Shown: positions 22,439 to 32,600 of the stretch, in pieces
Numbering within the stretch: position 1 is the stretch's first letter
How the letters are laid out: each line of letters starts with the position of its first letter
NCBI GenBank assembly: GCA_903772945.1
Contig: CAICTM010000342.1
Location: 1-64,000 of the forward strand
DNA: 64,000 nucleotides
Direction: 5' to 3'
From: Seminavis robusta
Lineage: Eukaryota; Bacillariophyta; Bacillariophyceae; Naviculales; Naviculaceae
Position numbers and translations under genes: made by a program
The notes under the pieces: generated by a model
Told to the model about the DNA's origin: nothing
The model's input: only the letters and a program-made list of their open reading frames with translations
Databases searched by the model: none

Positions 22439-23698
22439 ATGGCGACTCTGCTTCGCATCCTGCTGCTATGGGTGGTGCCTCTCAAGATCCTTCTGATGGC
22501 CATTTTTATTGGTTGGTTGAATACCTTTCCCATTCCCGAAGGAACCCTGTTCACCATGGTGTATCCTCTCACCAAGGGACTCTTGCCCACCGTCTGGACT
22601 GGCGGATACAAGGATTGTCCAATACCTCCACTACCCGAGCATTCAGAGGAAAAGATGCCACCCCCACACCACACGTCCTATGTGACTCTTCCCGGCAGTA
22701 GTAATGACACGGCACGCACTATTCATAGTAAAGATCCCACGTACTACAAGATTCCCCAAAGTGGCATTGGCATGTGCTGTCGGTACACGGCATACGATGC
22801 CGAATCGGTGCGACGGACCATCCTCTGGTATCTCGTCCATCAAGGCGGACGACACATTGACACGGCCGATTATTATCAAAATCACGAATGGATCGGTGAG
22901 GCACTCCAGATTGCCATGACACGCTATGGGATTCCACGCCGCGACATTTGGGTCACCACCAAACTCTGGCCGCGCCATTACGGTACGAATGCTACCTTGA
23001 CGGCCATTCCGCGCATGTTGCAGGAACTGCAGTTGGACTATATCGATCTAGTATTGATGCATGCACCGTCGCATCAACCGATTCCCTTCTTGACGACGAC
23101 CAGCACCAGTAATGCGTGTGGTGGGGAAACGAGAAAGAGTCGCAAAGCGTGTCGTCGAGAAACCTGGGAGGCATTGACTGTCGCCCGCAATGACAAGGGA
23201 TATGTCCGGCATGTCGGTGTCAGCAATTTCAATATTCGACAATTGCAAGAATTGCAATTCATGCGAGCAAAACAAGCAGCAGCCGCGCCCATTGCCAATC
23301 ATCAGTTCCAATACAATCCGTGGGTTCCCGATGCCGTCCACGATATGTTTCGGTATTGCCAACAACATGGCATTCCCGTCACGGCATGGTCGTCCTTTGC
23401 CGGATCGGCCATGTTGCAACACATGGCGTCCTCCACCGTCGATAGCTTGCGCAAAATTGCCAAGAATCATGGCGATCACTACACAGTGGCACAAATCTTG
23501 CTGCAATGGGCCGCCCAAAAGGGAGCCATTGTGATTTCCACAGATGATGACATGACGACAACAACAACGGCCGTGCCAGTATCATCATCATCCTCATCAT
23601 CATTGCAATTGACCCTGCAGGAAATGGCAGAGATTGAGGATTTGAAACGGGATGAGTCTGCCAAGAGTTTCTTTGTCACAGTTGTCGATGATACATAG
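22439..23698 (+). CDS. Aldo/keto reductase, membrane-anchored
   Basis: 419 residues, no intron. NADPH-dependent carbonyl reductase of the aldo/keto family. A hydrophobic N-terminus (LLRILLLWVVPLKILLMAIFIGWL) forms a signal anchor. Catalytic tetrad: Asp and Tyr in HIDTADYYQN (about residue 137), Lys in VTTKLWP, His in LVLMHAP. Then VGVSNFNIRQL and NHQFQYNPW, a PVTAWSSF strand and AQILLQWAAQKG before a low-complexity tail. The cofactor-binding C-terminus usual for the family (IPKS) is replaced by VISTDDD, so cofactor specificity may be unusual. A 30-residue insertion (TTSTSNACGGETRKSRKACRR) sits after the His. Substrate unknown; an ER or Golgi lumen-facing role is inference. Confidence 0.85.
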   Translation: MATLLRILLLWVVPLKILLMAIFIGWLNTFPIPEGTLFTMVYPLTKGLLPTVWTGGYKDCPIPPLPEHSEEKMPPPHHTSYVTLPGSSNDTARTIHSKDPTYYKIPQSGIGMCCRYTAYDAESVRRTILWYLVHQGGRHIDTADYYQNHEWIGEALQIAMTRYGIPRRDIWVTTKLWPRHYGTNATLTAIPRMLQELQLDYIDLVLMHAPSHQPIPFLTTTSTSNACGGETRKSRKACRRETWEALTVARNDKGYVRHVGVSNFNIRQLQELQFMRAKQAAAAPIANHQFQYNPWVPDAVHDMFRYCQQHGIPVTAWSSFAGSAMLQHMASSTVDSLRKIAKNHGDHYTVAQILLQWAAQKGAIVISTDDDMTTTTTAVPVSSSSSSSLQLTLQEMAEIEDLKRDESAKSFFVTVVDDT

Positions 23699-24653
23699 TG
23701 AGCAAAGTACGTACGAGATGTTCTGTACTGTAGGAATGGGAAGAAGATCGAGGGACGACACCCCAAGTTTTAAACGGGAAGAACACCTAACAGAGGGAGT
23801 GCACCGACAGTGAGGATTCATCATTCGATTCGATTCGATTCGATTCATATTTTATAAGTTTCTGATGTGACGGAACAGCTATGATACAGCCAACTAACTA
23901 ACCAAGAGAAATACGCGTTCGATTGATTCTGTCATTCTTTTTCATTGTGAGACCATGCAAACCATTGAATGGCTCTACTGACTGGTCTATAATAGAGAGT
24001 CTCATTGGAGCACACAAGCATTCGCATCCACAGCGATAACCAGCTAGCTAGCTAGGGCAGTCAAAATCAAAGGAGCTAGCTAGGTCTTGCAAACGAAACT
24101 CCCTTGGGTACATGGAGAATGCTGAAGATAGCACAGATGCTCTTGTATCTCTCCAGGCAAGCCATGGCTTCCACTAATAACATACATTCACAATGCCCAA
24201 ACCTGATACCAGAATCAATTCTGATGGGAAGGAACCGGTTAGTCAACTTGGGAACATTGGCCAACTCGAGCTGCTGTGTCAATGCTACAGTAGTACAAGA
24301 AGGAATCCCACCAGCGAAGTTATTGCCATTCAGGAGAAGCAAGCTCTACGAGGCCTGCCATTCGATCGATGAACCTCAGTTGGGAAAAGGTCGTGATAGC
24401 ATATTGTGTAAAAAAGTCAGCCTCGGTCAATTTGGCCAGTAAAAACAGTTCTGATGGGAGGAGCCCATGTCATTTCAGGCAAATAGGACACGTGGAGCCA
24501 GTTTTTAAAGTGCCACCAGCTTTCCATATTCTGTAGGAATGGTTGGTCTTTGAGGGTAGTGTCTTAAGGTCCTCATAATGAAGGCGGCCACTTCTTCCAC
24601 AGCTTAGTCTTTGTAGGTCATGATGCTCAGCCATTGTACTACCTCCGCTGCAT
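23699..24653. other. Intergenic region with a short ATTCG repeat
   Basis: No gene supported. A tandem ATTCG repeat occupies about 23824-23847 and a CTAG cluster is at about 24040-24054. A possible LRR-gene remnant on the minus strand is listed separately. Confidence 0.5.
24076..24440 (-). pseudogene. Possible LRR-protein remnant
   Basis: In one minus frame the peptide LLLNGNNFAGGIPS fits the plant-type LRR unit LxLxxNxFxGxIP. An adjoining frame reads TTFSQLRFIDRMAGLVELASPEW, also LRR-like in spacing. Stops and frame changes follow within about 100 codons, so no full gene exists. It resembles the LRR genes at 40.1 and 48 kb in style. Confidence is low because the match is short. Confidence 0.3.
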
Positions 24654-26798
24654 CTACTGCTGTTTTGCCATTCGTCGTTGGACGTTGATCCCCAAGGCAT
24701 GACAGGTCAATGTGACTTGATGTGTTTGATAAAACTCGTTTCTCATGAACGGTTCACTCAACCACACATAGTTGCTAATGTAATCATTGTAGTCCGCATG
24801 ATCCACCACCATGGCAATGGTATCCATGGTCACCAGAGTAGTAGCCGCGCTTCCTTGTTCCACCTGGAGAATGGCGTCAAAGTCGACTTGGAATCGGTCC
24901 GTCGCATTATTGGCGTCGTCATAATACGTGGAATCCACATGATCCACGTCAAACGAGACAAATGCGTTTCGAATGCTCGAGTTGGTCGTCGTAAAGAGAT
25001 GGACAAAGAACAGTTCCGTTTCGCCCATGAGCGCGTCCACTTCTGCCGCGGTGGGTTCTCGTCCTTCTCCCTCGAAAAAGACAATCTCTAGTTGGGCGCG
25101 AAAGGTCAACGACTTGGTTCTTGCAACGTTGCCTGTACGAACGGCTGCTGTGGCATTACCGTTGGTCGCGTTGCTGGGGGTTTGGATTGTTGTGGTGTTG
25201 GATGTAGTAGCGTTGGTTCCTTGTCCTGGAATCGTTGTACTAGGAGCCATTGTACTATTATTGGTTGTTGTCGTCATGTTGTTTGCCGATTGAGTGTTGT
25301 TTCCGACTTGTGGTGGGGTTGTCACAGTGTTGTTGTTGACTGTTGTGCTGGAGTTTCCAGCACCTGGGTCTGTCCCGTTGAGCACGGTGGGGGCAATGGT
25401 ACTAGAGATCAGAGTAGAAGAATTAGTCAAGTTGATTGTGGGTGATAGAGTGGGAATGTCGGTTGCATTAGTGTTATTTCTGAGCAGTGGTGGGTTTGTC
25501 GCAGTGTTATTGTTGTTGACTGTTGTGCTGGAGTTTCCAGCCACTGGATCTGTCCCGTTGAGCACGGTGGGGGCAATGGTACCAGTGATTGGAGTAGATG
25601 ACGAATTGGTCGAGTTGATTGTGGGTGATAGAGTGGGAATGTCGGTTGCATTAGTGTTGTTTCCGAGTAGTGGTGGGTTTGTCGCAGTGTTATTGTTGTT
25701 GACTGCTGTGGAGTTTCCTGCCACTGGGTCTGTCCCGTTGCCCATGGTTGGGGCAATGGTAGTGATTGGAGTGGATGAGTTGGTCGAGTTGATTGTGGGG
25801 GATAGAGTGGGAATGTCGGTTGCATTACGCATTGTAGTGGTGTTATTGGTCGGCAGGATGGTGAAGGGCGGGAGTGATGCATTGTTTGTTGTGTTGCTGG
25901 GCGATAGAGTAAGGGCTACCGTGGGAAGTATCGTGGCATTGGTTGTTGGAAGATTGGAGGATGTATTGCTTGGGGCTATCGTTGGAACGCTGGTGACAGG
26001 GATAGACGAGGGAGCCGTGATGGTTGGTGCTAACGTGATGTCGGGCGGACTTGATGACATGGCTGTGGTTGGACTCGGTGATTCCTTAGGAGGTGCACTT
26101 GTTGTAGTTTGGGAAGAAGGTGGAATTGTTTGTTCTGGTTCGGGGGTGATGGTTGGCGAAGACGTTGTCACGTTGGTGGGCGCTAGAGTAGTCATGTTGG
26201 TATTATTACCAATAGAAGGAGCCACCGTGGGAGGTAACGAGATTACTGTGGGCACTGTTGTCAGCTGACAACCGTCGTCTTCATACGACTTTTTCGATTT
26301 GCTTTTGGACTTGCTGTTTCGGCTTTTGCTGGCATGGCTGCGACAAGACTTCCCGCTGCGACTCGAGCCGTTGCGATTGCTGGAAGAAGTGCTCTTGCTG
26401 CTCTTCTTGCTACTTTTCGAACTGCTCTTGGAGCTGCTCGTGCTGCTCATGGTCTGGCTACCTCTAGAAGGAGTGAAGTCATCTTCGTCGTTGTCAGCAT
26501 TATCTGTTGTTGCTTCTGCTTCCAGGCCTCTCTTGTGGCCTTGGCGGTATCTTGAAGAGCGTGGAATATGGAGAGGTTGTAATGTTCTGCCGGTATATCT
26601 CGGTGTGTTACTACTAGTAGTAGTTTGCCTGAAGATCACTGCTCTTCCAATTCTTGCCATGGCAAAACGGTTCGGATCATTATTGCACAGATGCAACAGC
26701 AACATCATCAACAGTGAGGCAGTTGTGGTGGTCATGAGCCACCCTACAGGGCACCGCCTTTGTGTCCGTTGGATTTTGACCATTCGAGTGGACACCAT
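24654..26798 (-). CDS. Secreted Lys/Ser- and Thr/Ser/Pro-rich protein, FFxGxGR family
   Basis: 714 residues from the ATG at 26798; the longer frame to 26840 begins with a non-ATG codon. The hydrophobic N-terminus (TTTTASLLMMLLLHLC) fits a signal peptide or anchor, then MARIGRAVIFR, matching the GRxxR region of the cluster's other members. A Lys/Ser segment (KSSSKSSKKSSKS and KSRNSKSKSKSKKS, about residues 120-175) resembles the silica-precipitating, post-translationally modified Lys/Ser motifs of silaffins. It is followed by a long Thr/Pro/Asn region with repeats of ATDIPTLSPTINSTNSS. The C-terminal domain (about 560-700) has VFFEGEGREPTAAEVDALM, then an acidic stretch and DYNDYISNYVWLSEPF. 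Likely exported to the wall or silica deposition vesicle. No enzyme motif. Confidence 0.75.
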   Translation of the reverse strand: MVSTRMVKIQRTQRRCPVGWLMTTTTASLLMMLLLHLCNNDPNRFAMARIGRAVIFRQTTTSSNTPRYTGRTLQPLHIPRSSRYRQGHKRGLEAEATTDNADNDEDDFTPSRGSQTMSSTSSSKSSSKSSKKSSKSTSSSNRNGSSRSGKSCRSHASKSRNSKSKSKSKKSYEDDGCQLTTVPTVISLPPTVAPSIGNNTNMTTLAPTNVTTSSPTITPEPEQTIPPSSQTTTSAPPKESPSPTTAMSSSPPDITLAPTITAPSSIPVTSVPTIAPSNTSSNLPTTNATILPTVALTLSPSNTTNNASLPPFTILPTNNTTTMRNATDIPTLSPTINSTNSSTPITTIAPTMGNGTDPVAGNSTAVNNNNTATNPPLLGNNTNATDIPTLSPTINSTNSSSTPITGTIAPTVLNGTDPVAGNSSTTVNNNNTATNPPLLRNNTNATDIPTLSPTINLTNSSTLISSTIAPTVLNGTDPGAGNSSTTVNNNTVTTPPQVGNNTQSANNMTTTTNNSTMAPSTTIPGQGTNATTSNTTTIQTPSNATNGNATAAVRTGNVARTKSLTFRAQLEIVFFEGEGREPTAAEVDALMGETELFFVHLFTTTNSSIRNAFVSFDVDHVDSTYYDDANNATDRFQVDFDAILQVEQGSAATTLVTMDTIAMVVDHADYNDYISNYVWLSEPFMRNEFYQTHQVTLTCHALGINVQRRMAKQQ
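25420..25840 (-). repeat. Coding tandem repeat in Thr/Asn-rich stalk
   Basis: Three to four copies of a roughly 190-base coding unit (peptide core NATDIPTLSPTIN, APTVLNGTDPVAGN, NNNNTATNPPLLGNN) lie within the secreted gene. Copies differ by a few bases and by small in-frame gaps, as expected of unequal crossing-over in a low-complexity stalk. Confidence 0.7.
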
Positions 26799-28030
26799 CT
26801 TCTGAACGCAAATTGACTTGTGCTTCTCTACGAGTGACAATGCGCCGGCTACTATACTGAGATGGTGGCTGTGTGAAACTTAGCGGTGGTCACTTGCTGC
26901 TGGCTAGCTAGCTAGCTTCTCTTGAGTCGATGATAAGTTGGTGGTCAAGACAAGTCTGTCAACTGCATGGAGCTGTCATCAATCGTTTGTGTGCTTCGGT
27001 TCCAGAAAAATGAGGGGAGTCATTGGTCATTGAAGGGTTCTTCAATGGGTCATCTCTCGCTTCCGCGAAACAGCTGAATTCGTCCCTCATTTTTCTCTTC
27101 TTCTCCAGCTCTTCTTGCCGGCCTCCATCGTCTTCATGGAAGCACTGCAATTTCTTGCTCTAACCATGACATACATATACTCAATCACTTGAGCTCAGAC
27201 AGACGAGAGAATGGGGTGTCGACTTTATAAGGACCAAAGTTCGTTGCGTAGATCCCTTCGGTACCGGTACTTCATGATGTGCAGGCGTCTCTTGTGGCCA
27301 GAAAAGACGGCATGGCATCAACTCATCTTCGAGTCGAGTCGACTTGGATGCAACCCAACAATCCACCACATTTGCACCTTTGCACCTTTGCCGACGAATC
27401 GAATCGAGTCGTTTGAAACTCAATGGAAGCCACCAAGATCAAAATACATTTTGAAAATGATGTCATCGACGAGTTCATTTATTTTGAAACTCGTATGTTA
27501 CCCACGAGTCGTACCACAACAACCGCAGCGTTTCTTCATTTGATTTCAAAACTATCGCTGAAGCAAGAAAGTGTCAGCAACATTCATCGAGGAGCCAATC
27601 ACAACCTTCCGTTTCCTACTAGTTAGATTTAGAAAACAAACTGAGTTTGTCGCGTTTCTTTAGTTTGATTTCAAAACCTATACCTGAAGGGAAATTACTT
27701 CTTCTCGTCTCTCAGAAATGCACTTCATTTGCATCTCCTCGTCCTTCATTTCCTTTTCTTTCCCTTCTATGCCCCGACCATGGCGCTCTTCCTTCTTCCT
27801 CTCCTCCCGCTTGCGCCGTTCCGACATTGGTCGCCATTCATTGGTTCGTTGTCTGTGTCGTCTTTTGCTGCGTGCTTGCCTCACTCGTCTTCTTTTTTTG
27901 CTTCGCAGCGCAGTTGTGCTTTTGTCATGTTCTGTTTGTCTCATGCGTCTTTTTTCGTTTTCTTCTCTGCAGCGTCTCTGTGCTTTGCTTTGCTCGTCTC
28001 ACGCGTCTTTTCTCTTTGCTCGTAGGGCCG

Positions 28031-28179
28031 GGCAAGCGGCCTTGGATCCACACGCAAGAGACAAACAGCAGCGTATACTCTTGTGCTGCCAGCTAGAATC
28101 ACAGACCTTGTGGTTCTAGAGCAGCACAAGAGTATGGCTGCTGGTCGGTCTCTTGCGTGTCCGTCCAAGGCCGCTTGCC
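28031..28179. repeat. Foldback hairpin 1
   Basis: Arms 28031-28089 and 28121-28179 are near-perfect inverted complements of 59 bases, from GGCAAGCGGCCTTGG to CTTGTGCTGC, with a few mismatches, separated by a 31-base loop. It is directly followed by hairpin 2. Confidence 0.85.
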
Positions 28180-28180
28180 G

Positions 28181-28477
28181 GTGCTCCTGCCTCCTCCTGC
28201 GGGGCTCTTCTTGCTCTTGTGCTTGGTGCTCTCCGTTCTGTTTTGGATGCCTGGGTCCTCAGCCTGGCTGGCATTTGGGTTAAGGTAGTATGAGTCAATG
28301 TTGGTCCCTGCTCCTCACACTCCATTTTTTTCTCCACCCCCCGAGGAGCAGGGACCAACATTTGACTCATTTCTACCTTAATCTTTTTGCTAGCAAGGCT
28401 CAGGACGTCCGGAACAGAACAGAGAGCACCAAGTACAACAGCAAGGAGAGGCCAGCCACAGGAGGAGACAGGAGTAC
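28181..28477. repeat. Foldback hairpin 2
   Basis: Arms of about 135 bases (28181-28316 and 28343-28477) are imperfect inverted complements with a 26-base loop. The loop-proximal stem (GGTCCCTGCTCCTC with GAGGAGCAGGGACC) is the best paired part; the outer stem has several mismatches and small indels. A transcript could fold to a long hairpin. Confidence 0.85.
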
Positions 28478-28480
28478 CGG

Positions 28481-28724
28481 TAAGTGACCTGCAAGTGTTC
28501 GTTCTTCTGTACCAACCTTCATTCTCCAGTGTCTCACCAAATCTTTTGCTGTTCTTCTCTTTACGTTTCCCACGTCCTGATTCGTCTGCGTTGGTCTCTT
28601 GTAAGTGAGATGCAAGCATTCGTTCTTCTGTACCAACCTTCATTCTCCAGTATCTAACCAAATCTTTTGCTGTTCTTCTCTTTGCGTTTCCCATGCCCTC
28701 TTCCGTCGCTGCATTGGTCTCTTG
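28481..28724 (+). repeat. 121-base direct repeat, two copies
   Basis: Copies at about 28481-28601 and 28602-28724 agree closely. Each starts with GTAAGTGA and contains CTTCATTCTCCAGT, so each carries the two ends of a possible 50-base GT-AG intron. Whether they are spliced cannot be told. Confidence 0.8.
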
Positions 28725-29689
28725 TTCCGCCGTCGTTTGGTCACTCTGATACTGCTACCCTTTTTCCATGCCCGGTTCGCCTCTCGTGTGCTCGAGTCGT
28801 CGTCATGTCATCCCCATTGTGAGCTCGAATCTTATGTTTGAGTCGAGTCGTCCAATGTCAAGGTAGCTCTCTCCCGTTCTGGTCTGGCTGATACCGTTGG
28901 TTGTCAAGTCGGCAGTCGCTCTCTCGAACTCTCTTTGAATGCTTCCTGGCTGTGCCGTTTCTCCAGTCAAGGTCGAGAGCTTTCCTTGGTGGCGCAAGTG
29001 AGGTCGGCGGTCCAAGATGCTGCTGTCTGCGCCGACGACAAGGTCTACATCATCCATCTTGCAGTGCTCGTCTTCTTTCTCACATGTCATATCAGCTTCC
29101 TTCCTCTGTTCTTATCTCCATCTCTTGAAATCGGTTTGGTGCTTCCCGTACCAGCTCCTGTCCTCTGGCTAGCAAGTGACGGTTGGTACTCTCTGTTTCT
29201 GTGCTTCGTTGTCATTGGTCGTTTCGCCTTTTCACGAGCCGCTTACAGCCCAGTTCCCGTTCCCGTTCCTGCCTTGACTTCTGTTGTTTGTGATCCATCT
29301 CCATCTCCGGCTGTGCCCGTCTCTGTGGCGGTGTTGCTGTGGGGTGATCCAATGCAGTCCTTCCGTTGTGGTCTCTGTCAAGATCTACGACTCTCCATCT
29401 CCCCCCCCCAGCTCGGATCCATCTCAGCCATGTTTCTCTGTGTTCCTGTTGTCTGGAGATTAGATGACGTCAATGCTCTCCTCTCTTTCCTTTTTGGCGC
29501 TCGTGGCCTTGGTCAAGATTTGTCTCAATCTTTCGTTACTGCTCCGTTCACATTTGCCATTCTGCTTTCTTCTTCGCCTTTGACGTTCATTAGCTAGAAT
29601 AGGTTCTTCTAACTCTACTTTACACCTCTATTGCATTATTCCCAACACCCTGTATTGCATCACACATTACATCATCACCATTTTGCTCA

Positions 29690-32600
29690 TCATCCGTGAC
29701 CCAAGGATCCAAAGGTAGTAGTACCAAGTAGCTTCCTTTCGTCATCGATGTCAACTGAGTGACACGTAAATTCCACTTGGAACGTCTGATAGAACTCATT
29801 CATTTGAAAAGGCTCACTGAGCCACACGTAGTTGCTGATGAAACTGTCGTAGTCGGCAGCATCTACAACATCAGCGATCGTGTCCATGGTGACGAGTGCA
29901 TCTGGAGGAAAGACCTCCAAAGTGGAATCAAACTCGACCTCAAACACATCCGCAACGTCGTCGTCGTAGAGTGAGGCAACGTGCGTAATGTCAAATGCCC
30001 TGTACCTCTCTGCTATAAGTGGAGCTGCTTGAAATAGATCCGTAAAGAAAAGTCGAGTTTCTTCCATCAAAGAGTGGATCTCCTCGCCCGTCGGCTCCCT
30101 TCCTTGACCTTCAAAAAAGGTGATATTCAAAACAGCATGGAAGGAAAGCTTCTTAGTTGCCCTGAACTTGTTTTCTCCACTTCGAACGGCAGCAGTGCCG
30201 TTTCCAGTGTTGTTGCCTGCTCCTGGGGGTATCGTGGTTTGATTGCTAGGCAACGTTGTCGCGTTCCCCCGCTGAGGACCTTGTGGGGCCGTTGCATTTA
30301 GCGGGGCCCCGCCTGTAGAGTTGTTCGTGGAGTTGCCTGTAAACGACGGAGCTGTCGTCGCTGGAGCTGTCGTTGCCGTTCCGTTGGTTGCATTGCTGCT
30401 TGGAGCCAGCGTGGTGTTTGGAGCAATCGTTTGAGTTGTGTTTGTGCCATTGTTGGAGGGGGTTATTGTGGAAGGTGAGATGGTTGGAGATGTTCCATTG
30501 CCGGGAGATTGAGTGCTGGTCCCATTATTCCCTGGGGCTGCTGTAACATTTCCTTGTGGAGGGAGCCCAGGCGGCACAGTCGATGTTCCATTGCCAGGGG
30601 GTTGAGTACTGGTTCCATTATTCCCCGGAGCTGATGTGAAGTTTCCTTGCGGAGGGACCGCGGGTGGAACAGTCGATGTTCCATTGCCGGGCGGTTGAGT
30701 ACTGGTTCCATTATTCCCTGGAGCTGATGTAAAGTTTCCTTGAGGAGGGATCGCAGGTGGAACAGTCGAAGAGTTCCCAGATGGTGGAACAGTCGAAGAG
30801 TTGGAACTCGGAGCCTGCGTGAGCGTTTGGTTTGGAGGCAACGTAGTAACGTTGGGAGCTAGAGTGTCTGTTTGATTTGGCGGCGCAGGGGCCAGATCTG
30901 GCAACGAAGGAACGGTGTCATTCGACGTTTGATTTGAACCTGGAGGAAGGGTAAGATTCACAGCCGACGAAGGAGCCAGAGTGATGTTGGCAGAGGGTGG
31001 CGTTGTCGCGTTCACTGACGGTGGAAGCGTGACATTGGCAAATGTAGAGTTACCGGACGGTGGATCGGTAGCGTTGACTGAAGGTGGGCGAGTTACATTG
31101 GCAAATGTGGAGTTACCGGCCGGTGGATCAGTAGCGTTGACTGAAGGTGGACGAGTTACATTGGCAAATGTGGAGTTGCTCGAAGGTGCAGCAGTAAGGT
31201 TACCGGAAGAAGGTGACAGCGTCAAGGATGGGATGGCTGTTGTTGCGTTACTAGGTGCAATGGTCCCATTCGACGGGGCCGCCGTTTGATTCCCCGTTGT
31301 GGGTGCTATGGTTCCATTGAACGGAGCCAGAGTGGTGGATGGGACGATTGTGGCGTTGCCAGGCGCCGAGGTTCCATTGGATGGAACAACTGTGGAGGGC
31401 ACGATTGTTGTTGCGTTGCTAGGCGCCAAAGTTCCATTCGAAGGAGCTAGAGTGGTGGATGGGGCGATTGTTGTCGTATTGCTAGGCGCCACTGTGGTAT
31501 TGGACGGAGCAACGGTCGACGGAGCAATGGTGGCATTCCCGTTTGTGCCATTTATTGTCGGGGCCATCGTGAGCGTTCCATTCCGAGATGGACCTACCGT
31601 CAAAGTTTCATTGGGAGGCAAAGTCCCGCCGCCAGTGACATTGGACGGCGCAATGGTAGATGGCGCAATTGTTGATGGAGAAATGGTGGCATTCCCATCA
31701 GTGCCATTTATGGATGGGTTTATCGTTGTTGATCCTGGAATGAGTGTAGATGCACCAATCGATGGGTTTCCAGTCCCCCCCGGCAAGAGTGTGCTCGATC
31801 CTGGTGATCCTATGGGTGTCCCAATGACAGAAGGGTTTATAGTAGATCCTGGTGTGAGTGAGCTTGCCCCTGGTGAACCTACTGGCGTCCCAATGACAGA
31901 AGGGTTCGCAGTCCCCCCTGGCAAGACTGTGCTCGACCCTGGTGATCCTACGGGTGTTCCAATGACAGAAGGGTTTATAGTAGATCCAGGTGTGAGTGAG
32001 CTCGACCCTGGTGAGCCTACTGGTGTCCCAATGACAGAAGGGTTTATAGTTGATCCAGGTGTGAGTGAGCTCGACCCTGGTGAGCCTACTGCTGTTCCAA
32101 TGACAGAAGGGACAACCGTTGCTCCAGGGGTGAGAGTGCTGGCACCTGTGGAACCTGCTGGTGTGCCAATTGTAGAAGGAATGATTGTGGCTCCGGGGGC
32201 GAGTGAGCTGCTTCCAGGTGAACCTGCTGGTGTCCCAATGCCAGAAGGTATAATTGTGGCTCCAGGGGTAAGAGTGCTGCCACCGATGGAACCTGCTGGT
32301 GTCCCAATGACAGAAGGGATAATTGTGGCTCCAGGTGTGAGAGTGCTGGCACCGATGGAACCTACTGGTGTCCCTATTGTAGAAGGGATAATTGTGGCTC
32401 CAGGCGTGAGAGTGCTGGATCCAGTGGAAGATGCTGGTGTCCCTATTGTAGAAGGGATAATGGTTGAACCTGGCACCCCTGGAGTGGCAGCTGGCGTGCC
32501 TCCTGTGGATGGCAACACTGTTCCTGGAACCGTGGTCGAGGGAATCCCAGTCTGCGGGTTGACAGGAAGTCCAGGGCTTGTCGTCGTGGAGGGCAAGACC

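Larger units (their letters stand above)
26799..29689. other. Intergenic region, pyrimidine-rich between about 27.6 and 29.6 kb
   Basis: No convincing protein. From about 27640 to 29610 the plus strand is very rich in T and C, so long open frames (27647-28096, 28935-29597) appear but translate to Leu/Ser/Phe/Cys-rich sequence without a domain. It holds two long foldback hairpins and a 121-base direct repeat, listed separately. The left side (26799-27400) is the promoter region of the Lys/Ser gene and has a CTAG run at about 26905. Confidence 0.5.

Noticed and set aside
25294-26268. 324-codon plus-strand frame of Val/Gly-rich repeats
   Set aside because: Antisense shadow of the Thr/Asn-rich protein at 24654, which has the signal peptide, sequons and family domain.
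27647-28096. 149-codon Ser/Leu/Cys/Phe-rich frame
   Set aside because: Produced by the pyrimidine bias of the strand; overlaps frames in two other phases and a hairpin, and has no domain.
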